A program made the translations under genes and the position numbers. Under the pieces are notes generated by a model. It saw only the letters and a list, made by a program, of their open reading frames with translations, was not told the origin of the DNA and ran no database searches. From contig JADKJU010000003.1 in assembly GCA_016720855.1 (NCBI GenBank), positions 753,900 through 817,899 of the forward strand: a stretch of DNA of 64,000 nucleotides. The letters run 5' to 3'. The stretch comes from Betaproteobacteria bacterium (lineage in GTDB: Bacteria > Pseudomonadota > Gammaproteobacteria > Burkholderiales > Usitatibacteraceae). Positions 17,388 through 25,631 of this stretch are shown in pieces; position 1 is the stretch's first letter, and each line of letters starts with the position of its first letter.

Positions 17388-18639
17388 CCTCCTCCTGGCT
17401 TGCCGACAAGATCGAGCGGTGGCCGACCGCGAAACTGCTTCCCTACGCCCGGAATGCGCGGACCCACTCGGACGAGCAAGTCGCGCAGATCGCCGCCTCG
17501 ATTGCGGAGTTCGGCTTCACGAACCCGATCCTCGCCGGGGCCGATGGCGTGATTGTCGCCGGCCACGGAAGGCTCGCCGCCGCGCAGAAGCTTGGCCTCG
17601 AGACGGTGCCGGTGGTCGTGCTGGATCACCTGACGCCGACGCAGCGCCGGGCGCTGGTCATTGCCGACAACCGGATCGCGGAGAACGCGGGCTGGGACGA
17701 CGACGTGCTCCGGACGGAACTTGCTGCCCTGCAGGATGAGGACTTCGATCTCGCGCTCACCGGCTTCGATGCCGATGCGCTGGCCGAACTCCTGGCAGAT
17801 GAGAACGGTGCCGGAAGTGGCGAGACCGATGACGATGCCGTCCCCGAGGTCACGGAGACTCCAATCTCCCGCCCCGGCGACATCTGGGTCATGGGCCACC
17901 ACCGGCTGCTGTGCGGCGATGCCACATTGGCCGAGTCGTACCAGAAGCTGCTCGGAGACGGGTCGGTGGACATGGTCTTCACGGACCCACCGTACAACGT
18001 GAACTACGCCAACTCGGCGAAGGACAAGATGCGCGGCAAGGATCGCGCGATCCTGAACGACAACCTGGGGGATGGCTTCTACGACTTCATCCTGGCGGCA
18101 CTGACGCCGATGCTCTCCCGCTGCCAGGGCGCCGTGTACGTCGCGATGTCCTCCAGCGAACTGGACGTCCTGCAGGCGGCCTTCCGCGCTGCCGGCGGCC
18201 ATTGGTCCACCTTCATCATCTGGGCCAAGAACACCTTCACCATGGGCCGGGCCGACTACCAGCGCCAGTACGAGCCGATCCTCTATGGCTGGCCGGACGG
18301 CTCGCAGCGGCATTGGTGCGGCGCCCGGGACCAGGGCGACGTCTGGCAGATCAAGAAGCCGCAGAAAAACGACCTGCACCCGACCATGAAGCCGGTCGAA
18401 CTGGTGGAGCGCGCCGTCCGGAATTCAAGCCGCCCCGGGCAGCTGGTGCTCGATCCCTTCGGCGGATCCGGCACCACACTCATTGCGGCGGAGAAGGCGC
18501 AACGGCGTCGCGGCTGATCGAACTCGATCCGAAGTACGTCGATGTGATCGTACGCCGGTGGCAGGACTGGACCGGAAAGTCGGCAAAGCGGGAACAGGAC
18601 AATGCGCCCTTCGGCGAGGAAGCGATCATGCAAAGCTAA
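17384..18639 (+). CDS. ParB-domain/DNA methyltransferase fusion 2 (frameshifted at about 18505)
   Basis: It has the same architecture as its neighbour. The ParB part reads NARTHSDEQVAQIAASIAEF and GHGRLAAAQKLGL, and the methyltransferase part has TDPPYNVNYANS (DPPY, motif IV) and DPFGGSGTTLIAAEKAQ (motif I). DPPY points to N6-adenine. The frame stops at 18517, but LIELDPKYVDVIVRRWQDW continues in the -1 frame to 18639; a missing G in CGGCGTCGCGG explains it. It overlaps gene 1 by 4 bp. The pair probably arose by duplication and then diverged in target or base. Confidence 0.85.
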
Positions 18640-18725
18640 ACGGCCACCAGTCACAATCGACCCGAAGCGGCTCTTCGCGCACGGCCGCCATTGGGACGTG
18701 AGGCCAGTGTCCCCAGACTTTCTTG

Positions 18726-19280
18726 TTACCTATCTCCCCGACTGATCACGTCGTCACGGCTTTGCGACCACCAGATCGCATCGAGGTGAAGCCTGGAAAT
18801 ACTCTTCCTTCCCGCTATTACTCGTGCCGCCTCCTGGAACTGCGCACTTGTGGATGGCGTCAAGTGCTTTACGCCTGGCCACTTCGGCAGTGTCCCGCGT
18901 CCGCTCGCGCGTTTCAGTTGTGTTGCTGTAATCAAATCAAGCGGCAACTCGAACTCGGCGTGCGCCCGGCTCAATCGAAAGGCGGACTCCAAATAGGTCG
19001 TATACGAACAATCTCGAAGGAATATGTTCAGGAGCTTTCGCGCGAGGCCCCAGTGGCGCGCACTCCGAGGAAGGGACTTGAGTAAGCCATTCGTTTCCTC
19101 TTCGAGGGCTATCCGGAATGCCGCGGGACGGGCACCAAACTTTGCGAGCTGAACCTGTCGCAGGTATGTGCGAGCAGCTTTCACCGTCCCGGCATTGCCA
19201 CGACCTCGCACGGCAGAAGCTCCAACCGCGACGCGCGCGACACGACTTTGGATCGCTTGAAGAAACTCACCCTTTTTCAT
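18726..19280 (-). CDS. Hypothetical cargo protein
   Basis: 184 aa, basic (many Arg/Lys) and helical, with no recognised motif. The N-terminal part reads MKKGEFLQAIQSRVARVAV; later stretches include LLKSLPRSARHWGLARKLLN and FRLSRAHAEFELPLDL. It is oriented against the phage late genes and grouped with three leftward genes of lower GC than their surroundings. That points to an independently acquired accessory (moron) gene. The function is unknown. Confidence 0.55.
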   Translation of the reverse strand: MKKGEFLQAIQSRVARVAVGASAVRGRGNAGTVKAARTYLRQVQLAKFGARPAAFRIALEEETNGLLKSLPRSARHWGLARKLLNIFLRDCSYTTYLESAFRLSRAHAEFELPLDLITATQLKRASGRGTLPKWPGVKHLTPSTSAQFQEAARVIAGRKSISRLHLDAIWWSQSRDDVISRGDR

Positions 19281-19378
19281 CCGTGGCCCTCGACGTGCTC
19301 AGCCTAACGTCTTGTTGCTGTACGACCAATCTTCACGATGGTGACAAATGGCAAAGCGGTTCCGGTCCGTCCGCACCG

Positions 19379-19843
19379 CTAAAGCTGGAGGCCTACTGCC
19401 CGACAAATCTTGGACCACGCCGGTTGGTCTTTGGCTTCGAGGAGTTTGCGCTCAATTGAGACAACACCTTTGCCGGAATACTTCTTTCCGTACTTCGCAA
19501 AATACTTCGCGTTGTACGCCTCGTGTCCGGGCAACACCAATTTGCGAAGCTCTGCGCTCGTCAGAACGAAGTACTCGGGCGAAGCGCTTTCGTCCAGAGG
19601 CAGGTATACAAGAACCCAGATATTTGAATTGTCTGCGGGGAGAACACCGCCAAGAACCCACTTGGATTGAGAGGTTGACTTGACCTCAATCGGCGCTGCT
19701 TTGGCCCCATTGACCGCAATGACATCGGCCTTCTTGGCGTTGCCATAGGTAACAGCGGCCATAATGCCGCGGCGGAGCAACTCGCCAGCGACCAGGAATT
19801 CGCCGGCGAGACCGATTGCATGCTTGCGTGATTGATTGGACAT
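19379..19843 (-). CDS. PD-(D/E)XK-fold protein (cargo)
   Basis: 154 aa from the ATG at 19843 (MSNQSRKHAIGLAGEFLVAG); in-frame sequence up to 19918 is possible but less typical. The core shows a restriction-endonuclease-like fold: AIGLAGEFLVAGELLRRG (first helix with Glu), KKADVIAVNG (Asp), PIEVKSTSQS (ExK). This resembles DUF4365-like or Holliday-resolvase-like nucleases of defence and mobile elements. It is encoded leftward between two other nuclease-type genes. Confidence 0.7.
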   Translation of the reverse strand: MSNQSRKHAIGLAGEFLVAGELLRRGIMAAVTYGNAKKADVIAVNGAKAAPIEVKSTSQSKWVLGGVLPADNSNIWVLVYLPLDESASPEYFVLTSAELRKLVLPGHEAYNAKYFAKYGKKYSGKGVVSIERKLLEAKDQPAWSKICRAVGLQL

Positions 19844-19922
19844 GGGCATCACCGTTTGAAGTCGTTGGCCTGCGCAGTTTTTCGCGCGGGACCGGCGGAA
19901 TGATCGGTTCGGCAACATGCTT

Positions 19923-20393
19923 TCATCGCTGACTTTCGAACCCCTCGAACATCGGCTTTAGTCGGCACTGAAGAAAAGACTCCAAGAGAGAAAGCACTGG
20001 AATACCGCATTCCACACTCAGAAGAAAGTTGGCGCGATCAACGTTGCTTTTGATCCATTCGCCGACGTTGGAGTCGGTAATGCCGGACAGCCCTAGTTTG
20101 CCTTGCCCTGCAACAAGGGACTTTGCCAGATTGCTGTTTGAACTGGCTGGGCTGTAGTGTTGGCTTGTGAACCGGGCCTGACTCTTGGGGCCGACCTTTC
20201 CAACCTTGAGGCAGATCCCATTCCAGACAAATACGTAAACGGCCGCCTTTCCATTCGGTAGGGCAGACGGAGGTCTGTGTGGTGCGGGAAATGTCTCAAT
20301 TGAAAGTGCGGCGGACGGCAAGGACGTTCCAGCAAGCGCAATCACTTCTCGGAAGTCGTCGAGAAGGACGTTCAAGTCACCGAGCGTCTTCAT
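19923..20393 (-). CDS. GIY-YIG-like protein (cargo)
   Basis: 156 aa. KAAVYVFVWNGICLKVGKVG corresponds to the two core strands (GIY/YIG equivalents VYV and KVG), followed by an Arg/His helix SQARFTSQHYSP. That is the GIY-YIG endonuclease arrangement. The rest (NLAKSLVAGQGKLGLSGITD and a C-terminal SLLESFLQCRLKPMFEG) fits a small stand-alone member. It may be a nuclease or a degenerate DNA-binding relative. The unusual KVG in place of YIG lowers certainty about activity. Confidence 0.6.
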   Translation of the reverse strand: MKTLGDLNVLLDDFREVIALAGTSLPSAALSIETFPAPHRPPSALPNGKAAVYVFVWNGICLKVGKVGPKSQARFTSQHYSPASSNSNLAKSLVAGQGKLGLSGITDSNVGEWIKSNVDRANFLLSVECGIPVLSLLESFLQCRLKPMFEGFESQR

Positions 20394-20470
20394 GCTGTCA
20401 ACCGTCTAGGCGAGCGGCGGGCCGCTACGAATTGAGCACGTGGCACAGCACTTCCGTCCGTCCGTTCGGC

Positions 20471-20953
20471 CTAGAGTTGGGCGAAGTCATTTGTACCGAT
20501 GGATTCGTCCTTCCAGCAACTATAGTCAACATATGGTTGCTGCAACAATTTCTGGCGAGCCTTTCTGGAGAAACGAAGAGCGACTCCATGTTTGGCCCTG
20601 GGCAAGTCCGTCAGATTGGCAGCTGGAATGACAAGAAGATGTATGGTTTTCTCGTCCGATAGACAGAGGGCAAGAGCAAAGAGAGGAGTCATGTCAAACT
20701 GCGTGGCAAAATAGTTGAGTTTGTCGATATGGCCTTTCTCTACGACGAAATTGAGACTCTCTTTCGAGCCAGGCCTAAAGAGACGGGTCTTCACCGAAAC
20801 CGCGAATCTTTTCCCGCTTTTTTCAGCGATTAGGTCAGCACCCACATGGTCAACGTTGGCCACTTCAAAGCCTTTGCGGATCAGTGCGTAGGTGGCAAGT
20901 CCCTCTCCGAAATCACCGAGAAGTTTGGGAGATCGTGAGTGCGTCATGAACAT
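20471..20953 (-). CDS. Restriction-endonuclease-fold protein with atypical SVK motif (cargo)
   Basis: 160 aa from the ATG at 20953, which follows GGAGGGAG. The fold is recognisable: LLGDFGEGLATYALIRKGFE (helix with Glu), HVGADLIAEKSGK (Asp), RFAVSVKTRLF. The position of the second acidic residue in the (D/E)XK motif is a Ser. The Asp and Lys remain, so it may be inactive or act as a DNA-binding subunit. Longer in-frame sequence to 21118 lacks a ribosome site. It is the first gene of the four-gene leftward cargo block. Confidence 0.6.
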   Translation of the reverse strand: MFMTHSRSPKLLGDFGEGLATYALIRKGFEVANVDHVGADLIAEKSGKRFAVSVKTRLFRPGSKESLNFVVEKGHIDKLNYFATQFDMTPLFALALCLSDEKTIHLLVIPAANLTDLPRAKHGVALRFSRKARQKLLQQPYVDYSCWKDESIGTNDFAQL

Positions 20954-21246
20954 TGCTTCTCCCTCCGCCTGACCAGTATTGGGTTGCCTAGTACTTGAAG
21001 CATTATCGTCCGGTAATGCAGGCATGATCATCCCCGCAGGACGACGGGTCAATGGCAGTTCGCTGTTCCGAATGTCATTCTTATGACACGCATACGGTAT
21101 GCGCCGTCTGGTATCCATGGAATGTGACGTAGCGAAATGCTCGACTTCGAAGGCCTATTGTTGGCCGATCGCGCAATCTGGCAGCCGCAACCAATCGACC
21201 GCTTTAAACTGTGCAAAGCTTTCGAGGTTTGACGCTTTTGCGCACG

Positions 21247-21624
21247 TTAGCAGACGAGATCTTCGCTGATATCGCAGTGCGCCACGAACCCCGTCAGGTA
21301 GGGCAGCCCGCGCGGGATGCCGTGCTGCTTGCTGGTGTGGCGCCCGATCTTCCAGCTCATCCACTGTTGGGTGGCGGCGTGGATCGCGTCCTTGGGGACG
21401 CGGCCCGCGTGCATCTGGTTCAGGACGTCGTCGGCAAAGTGGCGGCCGTGCCGACTGTCGAGGAAGATCCGCACCGCGTCGAGGGACTCGCCGGTGGCAT
21501 CCGCAATCGTCGTCATTGCCTTGGACCAGGCCGCGGGGGCGTCGCCCGCCATCGTTCCCCAAAAGCCCCAGGCTTCGTTTTGGGTTGCGGGGATTTGCGT
21601 GGTGGTCGTCATCGTGGTCTCCAT
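21247..21624 (-). CDS. Conserved phage/plasmid protein of unknown function
   Basis: 125 aa from 21624 (121 aa from a second ATG at 21612, which has the better GGAG spacing). WGFWGTMAGDAPAAWSKAMT, DAVRIFLDSRHGRHFADDVL and TSKQHGIPRGLPYLTGFV give a consistent soluble alpha protein often seen in mobile elements beside DUF3489-type genes. Copy C of the 31-bp element lies 24 nt upstream. Confidence 0.65.
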   Translation of the reverse strand: METTMTTTTQIPATQNEAWGFWGTMAGDAPAAWSKAMTTIADATGESLDAVRIFLDSRHGRHFADDVLNQMHAGRVPKDAIHAATQQWMSWKIGRHTSKQHGIPRGLPYLTGFVAHCDISEDLVC

Positions 21625-21648
21625 GCGTTTGGTCGTTGCGATGGCTGT

Positions 21649-21679
21649 ATGAACGCGCTGTTCAATCGAGAAGCCAAGC
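21649..21679 (-). promoter_or_regulatory. 31-bp dispersed element, copy C
   Basis: It reads ATGAACGCGCT, N10, GAAGCCAAGC on the plus strand, identical in both arms to copies A and B, and lies 24 nt upstream of the leftward gene starting at 21624. On the gene's strand, TTGGCT and TTCATA are 18 bp apart. Confidence 0.7.
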
Positions 21680-21696
21680 TCTTTCGGGGCGAAGAA

Positions 21697-22023
21697 TTAG
21701 ATACTCACGACGTCCAGGTTCCGGCCCCGTAACTGCACCGGGATACGCCCGTCGTACTCCGCAGGGCGCTCCTGGTAGTCGGCAAGCGCGGCCTTCAGCA
21801 CCGCGCGCAGGTATCTCTCGGGATTGCGGTAATCGCGCAGGGTCGCAAGCTTGCCCGCGACCTCGGTCACGTTGAACCACTCGCCAGGCAACACGGCATC
21901 GCACAGTTCCAGCCACACCGCCATGCCCTGCGTTTCGACGAACTGCTTGGCGCCGGTGAAGACGGTGGGCGTGCTGTCAGGGTAACGCATGAGGGGTTCG
22001 TCGGGAGTCAGCATCGCCGGCAT
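21697..22023 (-). CDS. Hypothetical protein, coupled to DUF3489 gene
   Basis: 108 aa from the ATG at 22023, 2 nt after the DUF3489 stop. VFTGAKQFVETQGMAVWLEL, EWFNVTEVAGKLATLRDYRN and YLRAVLKAALADYQE resemble a winged-helix-like fold. The longer in-frame ORF upstream is shadow sequence within the DUF3489 gene. The function is unknown. Confidence 0.6.
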   Translation of the reverse strand: MPAMLTPDEPLMRYPDSTPTVFTGAKQFVETQGMAVWLELCDAVLPGEWFNVTEVAGKLATLRDYRNPERYLRAVLKAALADYQERPAEYDGRIPVQLRGRNLDVVSI

Positions 22024-22025
22024 CG

Positions 22026-22544
22026 TCAGGCAGCGATCCGGTAAATGCGCTCGCCCCCTTGGGCCTTGTCCGAGACGACGTTGAATCCGAGCTTCTTCTT
22101 GAGGGCCCCGGCGAAGGTGCCGCGCACCGTGTGTGCTTGCCAGCCAGTAGCCTCGCAGATCTGCTGCACCGTCGCGCCCTCGGGTCGCTGGAGCATCCCG
22201 ATCACGGTGGCCTGCTTGCTGTTTTCGCGGATGCGGGGACGGGGTGTCACGGCTTCTTCCGCCTGTGCCGCCACAGGAGGCGTCTCCCGGGCGTGTTCTT
22301 CGGCGGTGGCGGTGACAGTGGCCGGCGCGGGTCGCTCGCAGCCCAGGGCGTCGTAGCCCTCGGCAGCCACGAACCAGTTGGTACCGTCGGTGGTGATGAG
22401 GGCGCGGTTGAAGAGTCCGTCGAGGACTTTCTTCTTGGCGCCGCCTTTGATGTTGTCGGGGAACCACTCGATCCTGCCGTCGGTGTTCTGAATGGCGTAG
22501 GCGAGGATGGCGTGTTGGGCGGGGCTGAGTTGCATCGTGCTCAT
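22026..22544 (-). CDS. DUF3489-family protein
   Basis: 172 aa from the ATG at 22544, with AAGGAG upstream. The N-terminal winged-helix-like part is QHAILAYAIQNTDGRIEWFP; a linker follows; the C-terminal DUF3489 HTH reads QATVIGMLQRPEGATVQQIC, EATGWQAHTVRGTFAG, ALKKKLGFNVVSDK. This C-terminal domain recurs in proteobacterial mobile elements and looks DNA-binding; its targets are unknown. Copy B of the 31-bp element lies 35 nt upstream. Confidence 0.85.
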   Translation of the reverse strand: MSTMQLSPAQHAILAYAIQNTDGRIEWFPDNIKGGAKKKVLDGLFNRALITTDGTNWFVAAEGYDALGCERPAPATVTATAEEHARETPPVAAQAEEAVTPRPRIRENSKQATVIGMLQRPEGATVQQICEATGWQAHTVRGTFAGALKKKLGFNVVSDKAQGGERIYRIAA

Positions 22545-22579
22545 GTGCGGCTCCTTCTGGTGGTTGATGGGGTGATGTG

Positions 22580-22610
22580 ATGAACGCGCTTCGTCCGATG
22601 GAAGCCAAGC
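22580..22610 (-). promoter_or_regulatory. 31-bp dispersed element, copy B
   Basis: ATGAACGCGCT, N10 (TCGTCCGATG), GAAGCCAAGC on the plus strand, 35 nt upstream of the DUF3489 start. Confidence 0.7.
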
Positions 22611-22623
22611 GCTTTCTGCTTCA

Positions 22624-22821
22624 TCAGGACGGCGACTTGATTGCCATGTGGGTGGGCGCCCCCTGCTCTGTGCCGGCTTTGTAAGCAGCCTCCAGGGCGT
22701 CGCGCAGGCTCCACACCGCGACATCGTGAAAGTCGAGGCTGTCCGAGTTGCGGGCTGCCAAGGTTTCGATCCCAAGGTGCTTCTGGGCGATGTGGGTGAG
22801 GAGGGTTTCGATTCGGCTCAT
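22624..22821 (-). CDS. DUF6900-like small protein
   Basis: 65 aa. RIETLLTHIAQKHLGIETLA, ARNSDSLDFHDVAVWSLRDA and LEAAYKAGTEQG match the small helical DUF6900 proteins of plasmids and prophages. It starts at ATG 22821 with GAGGACC upstream. Copy A of the 31-bp element lies 36 nt upstream, and the DUF3489 gene follows with its own copy. Confidence 0.75.
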   Translation of the reverse strand: MSRIETLLTHIAQKHLGIETLAARNSDSLDFHDVAVWSLRDALEAAYKAGTEQGAPTHMAIKSPS

Positions 22822-22857
22822 GTGCTTGGTCCTCGGGGGGTGATTGAAGTCGAACGT

Positions 22858-22888
22858 ATGAACGCGCTACTTCCGATGGAAGCCAAGC
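22858..22888 (-). promoter_or_regulatory. 31-bp dispersed element, copy A
   Basis: ATGAACGCGCT, N10 (ACTTCCGATG), GAAGCCAAGC on the plus strand. It is 36 nt upstream of the DUF6900-like start and 28 bp before the small terminase start on the other strand, so it may also insulate or coordinate divergent transcription. Confidence 0.7.
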
Positions 22889-22916
22889 TGAATCTGCAAA
22901 ATGATTGAAGAGGCTG

Positions 22917-23444
22917 ATGGGGATCTCGATTCGCGCTTACGGCCGGCACCGTGGAGTCACCGATACCGCCGTGCACAAGGCCATTCGCGCCGGTCGTATC
23001 ACGCCGGAGGCTGACGGCACCATCGATCCCGAGCGTGCCGACCGCGAATGGGCGCGCAATTCGGAGGCTCCCAAGTCCGGCACACGAAAGCCCACGGTCA
23101 AGGTTGCAACGCCAGAGCCCATAGGTGAGGCTGCTCCCGCACTCCCTGCCGGAGGCACATCGCTTCTTCAGGCGCGCACGGTCAACGAGGTGGTCAAAGC
23201 GCAGACCAACAAGGTGCGCCTGGCCCGCCTCAAGGGCGAACTGGTCGATCGGCCGCAGGCCATCGCCCACGTGTTCAGGTTGGCGCGAAGCGAGCGCGAT
23301 GCGTGGCTCAACTGGCCCGCACGCATCTCAGCGCAGATGGCGGCCAGATTGGAAATCGACGCCCACGCGATGCACGTAGCGCTGGAAGCGGCCGTGCGTG
23401 AACACCTGCAGGAATTGGGCGATCTGCGCCCACGAGTGGACTGA
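22917..23444 (+). CDS. Terminase small subunit-like DNA-packaging protein
   Basis: 175 aa from the ATG at 22917 (GAAGAGG upstream; a TTG at 22905 is possible). The N-terminal HTH reads ISIRAYGRHRGVTDTAVHKA, then IRAGRITPEADGTIDPERAD, as in phage Nu1-like/TerS proteins. A helical C-terminal region (RLARLKGELVDRPQAIAHVF) follows. It binds the packaging start on phage DNA and recruits the large subunit. Its stop overlaps the TerL ATG. Confidence 0.8.
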   Translation: MGISIRAYGRHRGVTDTAVHKAIRAGRITPEADGTIDPERADREWARNSEAPKSGTRKPTVKVATPEPIGEAAPALPAGGTSLLQARTVNEVVKAQTNKVRLARLKGELVDRPQAIAHVFRLARSERDAWLNWPARISAQMAARLEIDAHAMHVALEAAVREHLQELGDLRPRVD

Positions 23445-25417
23445 TGGGGGACGTGGATTACGAAGGGGCGGCCGAGATCGAGCGCGCGTGGCGCGAGGGG
23501 ATGACCCCCGATCCGCTGCTCACCGTCTCCGAATGGTCGGATCGGCACCGGATGCTCTCCAGCAAGGCCTCGGCCGAGCCGGGGCGCTGGCGGACAAGCC
23601 GCACGCCGTACTTGAAGGCGATCATGGATTGCCTCTCGCCGACCTCACCCGTGGAACGCGTGGTGTTCATGAAGGGCGCGCAGTTGGGTGCAACGGAGAT
23701 GGGGTCGAACTGGATCGGCTACGTGATCCACCACGCGCCGGGTCCGATGATGGCGGTCTGGCCCACGGTGGAAATGGCCAAACGGAACTCCAAGCAGCGG
23801 ATTGACCCGCTGATCGAGGAGTCCGGGGTGCTCGCGGAGTTGATCGCGCCGGCCAGGAGCCGCGATTCAGGGAACACCATCCTCGCGAAGGAGTTTCGAG
23901 GCGGGGTGCTGGTCATGACCGGGGCTAACAGTGCCGTGGGCCTGCGATCGATGCCGGTCCGATATCTCTTCCTCGATGAGGTCGATGGATACCCGGTGGA
24001 TGTGGAGGGCGAGGGGGATGCGATCTCGCTCGCGGAAGCGCGCACGCGCACCTTCGCGCGGCGGAAGATCTTCATCGTCTCCACACCCACGATTTCCGGG
24101 GCAAGCGCCATCGAGCGCGAATTTGAAGCGTCCGACCAGAGCCGCTACTTCGTGCCCTGCCCCCACTGCTCGCACCGGCAGTGGTTGCGCTTCGAACAGT
24201 TGCGATGGGAGAAGGGAAAGCCCGAGACCGCCGCTTACGTCTGCGAATCCTGCGATGAGGTGATCGCCGAGCACCACAAGACGTGGATGCTGGAGCACGG
24301 CGAATGGCGCGCGATGGTGCCGGAGAATGGGGCGAAGACCGCGGGCTTTCACCTGTCGTCGCTCTATAGCCCTGTGGGTTGGCGCAGTTGGCGAGAGATC
24401 GCGACCGCTTGGGAGGCCGCGGTGAACAAGGAAACGGGATCGGCTGCGGCGATCAAGACCTTCAAGAACACCGAACTGGGCGAATCGTGGGTCGAGGAAG
24501 GCGAAGCCCCCGATTGGCAGCGGTTGATCGAGCGCCGAGAGGACTATCCGCCAGGCACTGTCCCCGCGGGCGGTCTGCTTCTGGTGGGCGGGGCGGACGT
24601 GCAGAAGGATCGGATTGAGGCCTCCATCTGGGCATTCGGGCGCGGCAAGGCTTCGTGGCTCGTCGAACACCGAGTGCTCATGGGCGACACGGCACGCGAG
24701 GCCGTGTGGAAGCACCTCGGCGCATTGATCGCCGAGCAATGGACGCATGCCTCGGGGGCAACGATGCCGCTCGCCCGGTTTGCGTTGGATACGGGGTTTG
24801 CCACGCAGGAGGCCTACGCATTCGTGCGTGCCTCGCGAGATTCGCGCCTCATGGCAGTCAAGGGCGTTTCACGTGGCGCAGCCCTCATCGGCACGCCCTT
24901 GGCCGTGGACGTCTCGCAGGGTGGCAAGCGCCTTCGCCGAGGTATCAAGGTGTTCTCGGTGGCGGTGGGGATCGCCAAGCTTGAGTTCTACAACAACCTG
25001 CGGAAGGTCGCGGACGTTCAAGAGGACGGGGTCACGATTCGCTACCCTGCGGCCTTCGTGCACCTGCCGCAGGTGGATGCGGAATTCATCCAGCAACTCT
25101 GCGCCGAGCAGTTGGTCACCCGACGCGATCGCAATGGCTTCGCGCACCGCGAGTGGCAAAAGATGCGCGAGCGAAACGAAGCGCTCGACTGCTATGTCTA
25201 CGCCCGGGCCGCCGCCTGTGCCGCGGGCCTGGACCGATTTGAAGAGCGCCACTGGCGCGAACTGGAAAGACAACTCGGCGTTGCGCCACCCGACGAGGCG
25301 CCGCCCCCGATTCATGCACTCGACTCCAACGAGGCCACCCAGAGCGGTGGCCTTGTTACTTCTGGGTCCCGAAATCCCGGCCGGCGCGTGATCAAGAGCC
25401 GCTGGCTAACCCGCTGA
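23444..25417 (+). CDS. Terminase large subunit (lambda gpA family)
   Basis: 657 aa, the usual length for gpA-type terminases. The ATPase has a Walker A-like VVFMKGAQLGATE (residues 73-85) and a YLFLDEVDGYP Walker B. A zinc ribbon follows (CPHC ... CESC, about residues 238-272). The C-terminal nuclease domain starts at LLLVGGADVQKDRIEASIW with its first Asp. It cuts concatemers and drives DNA into proheads. The gpA type usually works with cos sites, which supports searching the upstream region for cos. Confidence 0.95.
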   Translation: MGDVDYEGAAEIERAWREGMTPDPLLTVSEWSDRHRMLSSKASAEPGRWRTSRTPYLKAIMDCLSPTSPVERVVFMKGAQLGATEMGSNWIGYVIHHAPGPMMAVWPTVEMAKRNSKQRIDPLIEESGVLAELIAPARSRDSGNTILAKEFRGGVLVMTGANSAVGLRSMPVRYLFLDEVDGYPVDVEGEGDAISLAEARTRTFARRKIFIVSTPTISGASAIEREFEASDQSRYFVPCPHCSHRQWLRFEQLRWEKGKPETAAYVCESCDEVIAEHHKTWMLEHGEWRAMVPENGAKTAGFHLSSLYSPVGWRSWREIATAWEAAVNKETGSAAAIKTFKNTELGESWVEEGEAPDWQRLIERREDYPPGTVPAGGLLLVGGADVQKDRIEASIWAFGRGKASWLVEHRVLMGDTAREAVWKHLGALIAEQWTHASGATMPLARFALDTGFATQEAYAFVRASRDSRLMAVKGVSRGAALIGTPLAVDVSQGGKRLRRGIKVFSVAVGIAKLEFYNNLRKVADVQEDGVTIRYPAAFVHLPQVDAEFIQQLCAEQLVTRRDRNGFAHREWQKMRERNEALDCYVYARAAACAAGLDRFEERHWRELERQLGVAPPDEAPPPIHALDSNEATQSGGLVTSGSRNPGRRVIKSRWLTR

Positions 25418-25424
25418 GGACAGG

Positions 25425-25631
25425 ATGAGCTACACCCAAGACCAACTTGCTGCCCTGAAACGTGCACTCGCCAGCGGCGAGCGGCGCGTGAGCTTTGGCG
25501 ACAAAACGGTCGAATACCGATCGATCGAAGAGCTGCAGGCAGCGATCCGGTCGGTGGAAGCCGCGCTGGCCAGAACCGCGGGCATGCCGCGCGCTCGCCA
25601 GATCCGTCTCACTTCCTCGAAGGGGACCTGA
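25425..25631 (+). CDS. gpW-like head-tail joining protein
   Basis: 68 aa. YTQDQLAALKRALASGERRV, SFGDKTVEYRSIEELQAAIR is the gpW fold signature, with a basic C-terminus (RARQIRL). gpW plugs or completes filled heads. It lies between terminase and portal, as in lambda, and its stop touches the portal ATG. Confidence 0.9.
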   Translation: MSYTQDQLAALKRALASGERRVSFGDKTVEYRSIEELQAAIRSVEAALARTAGMPRARQIRLTSSKGT

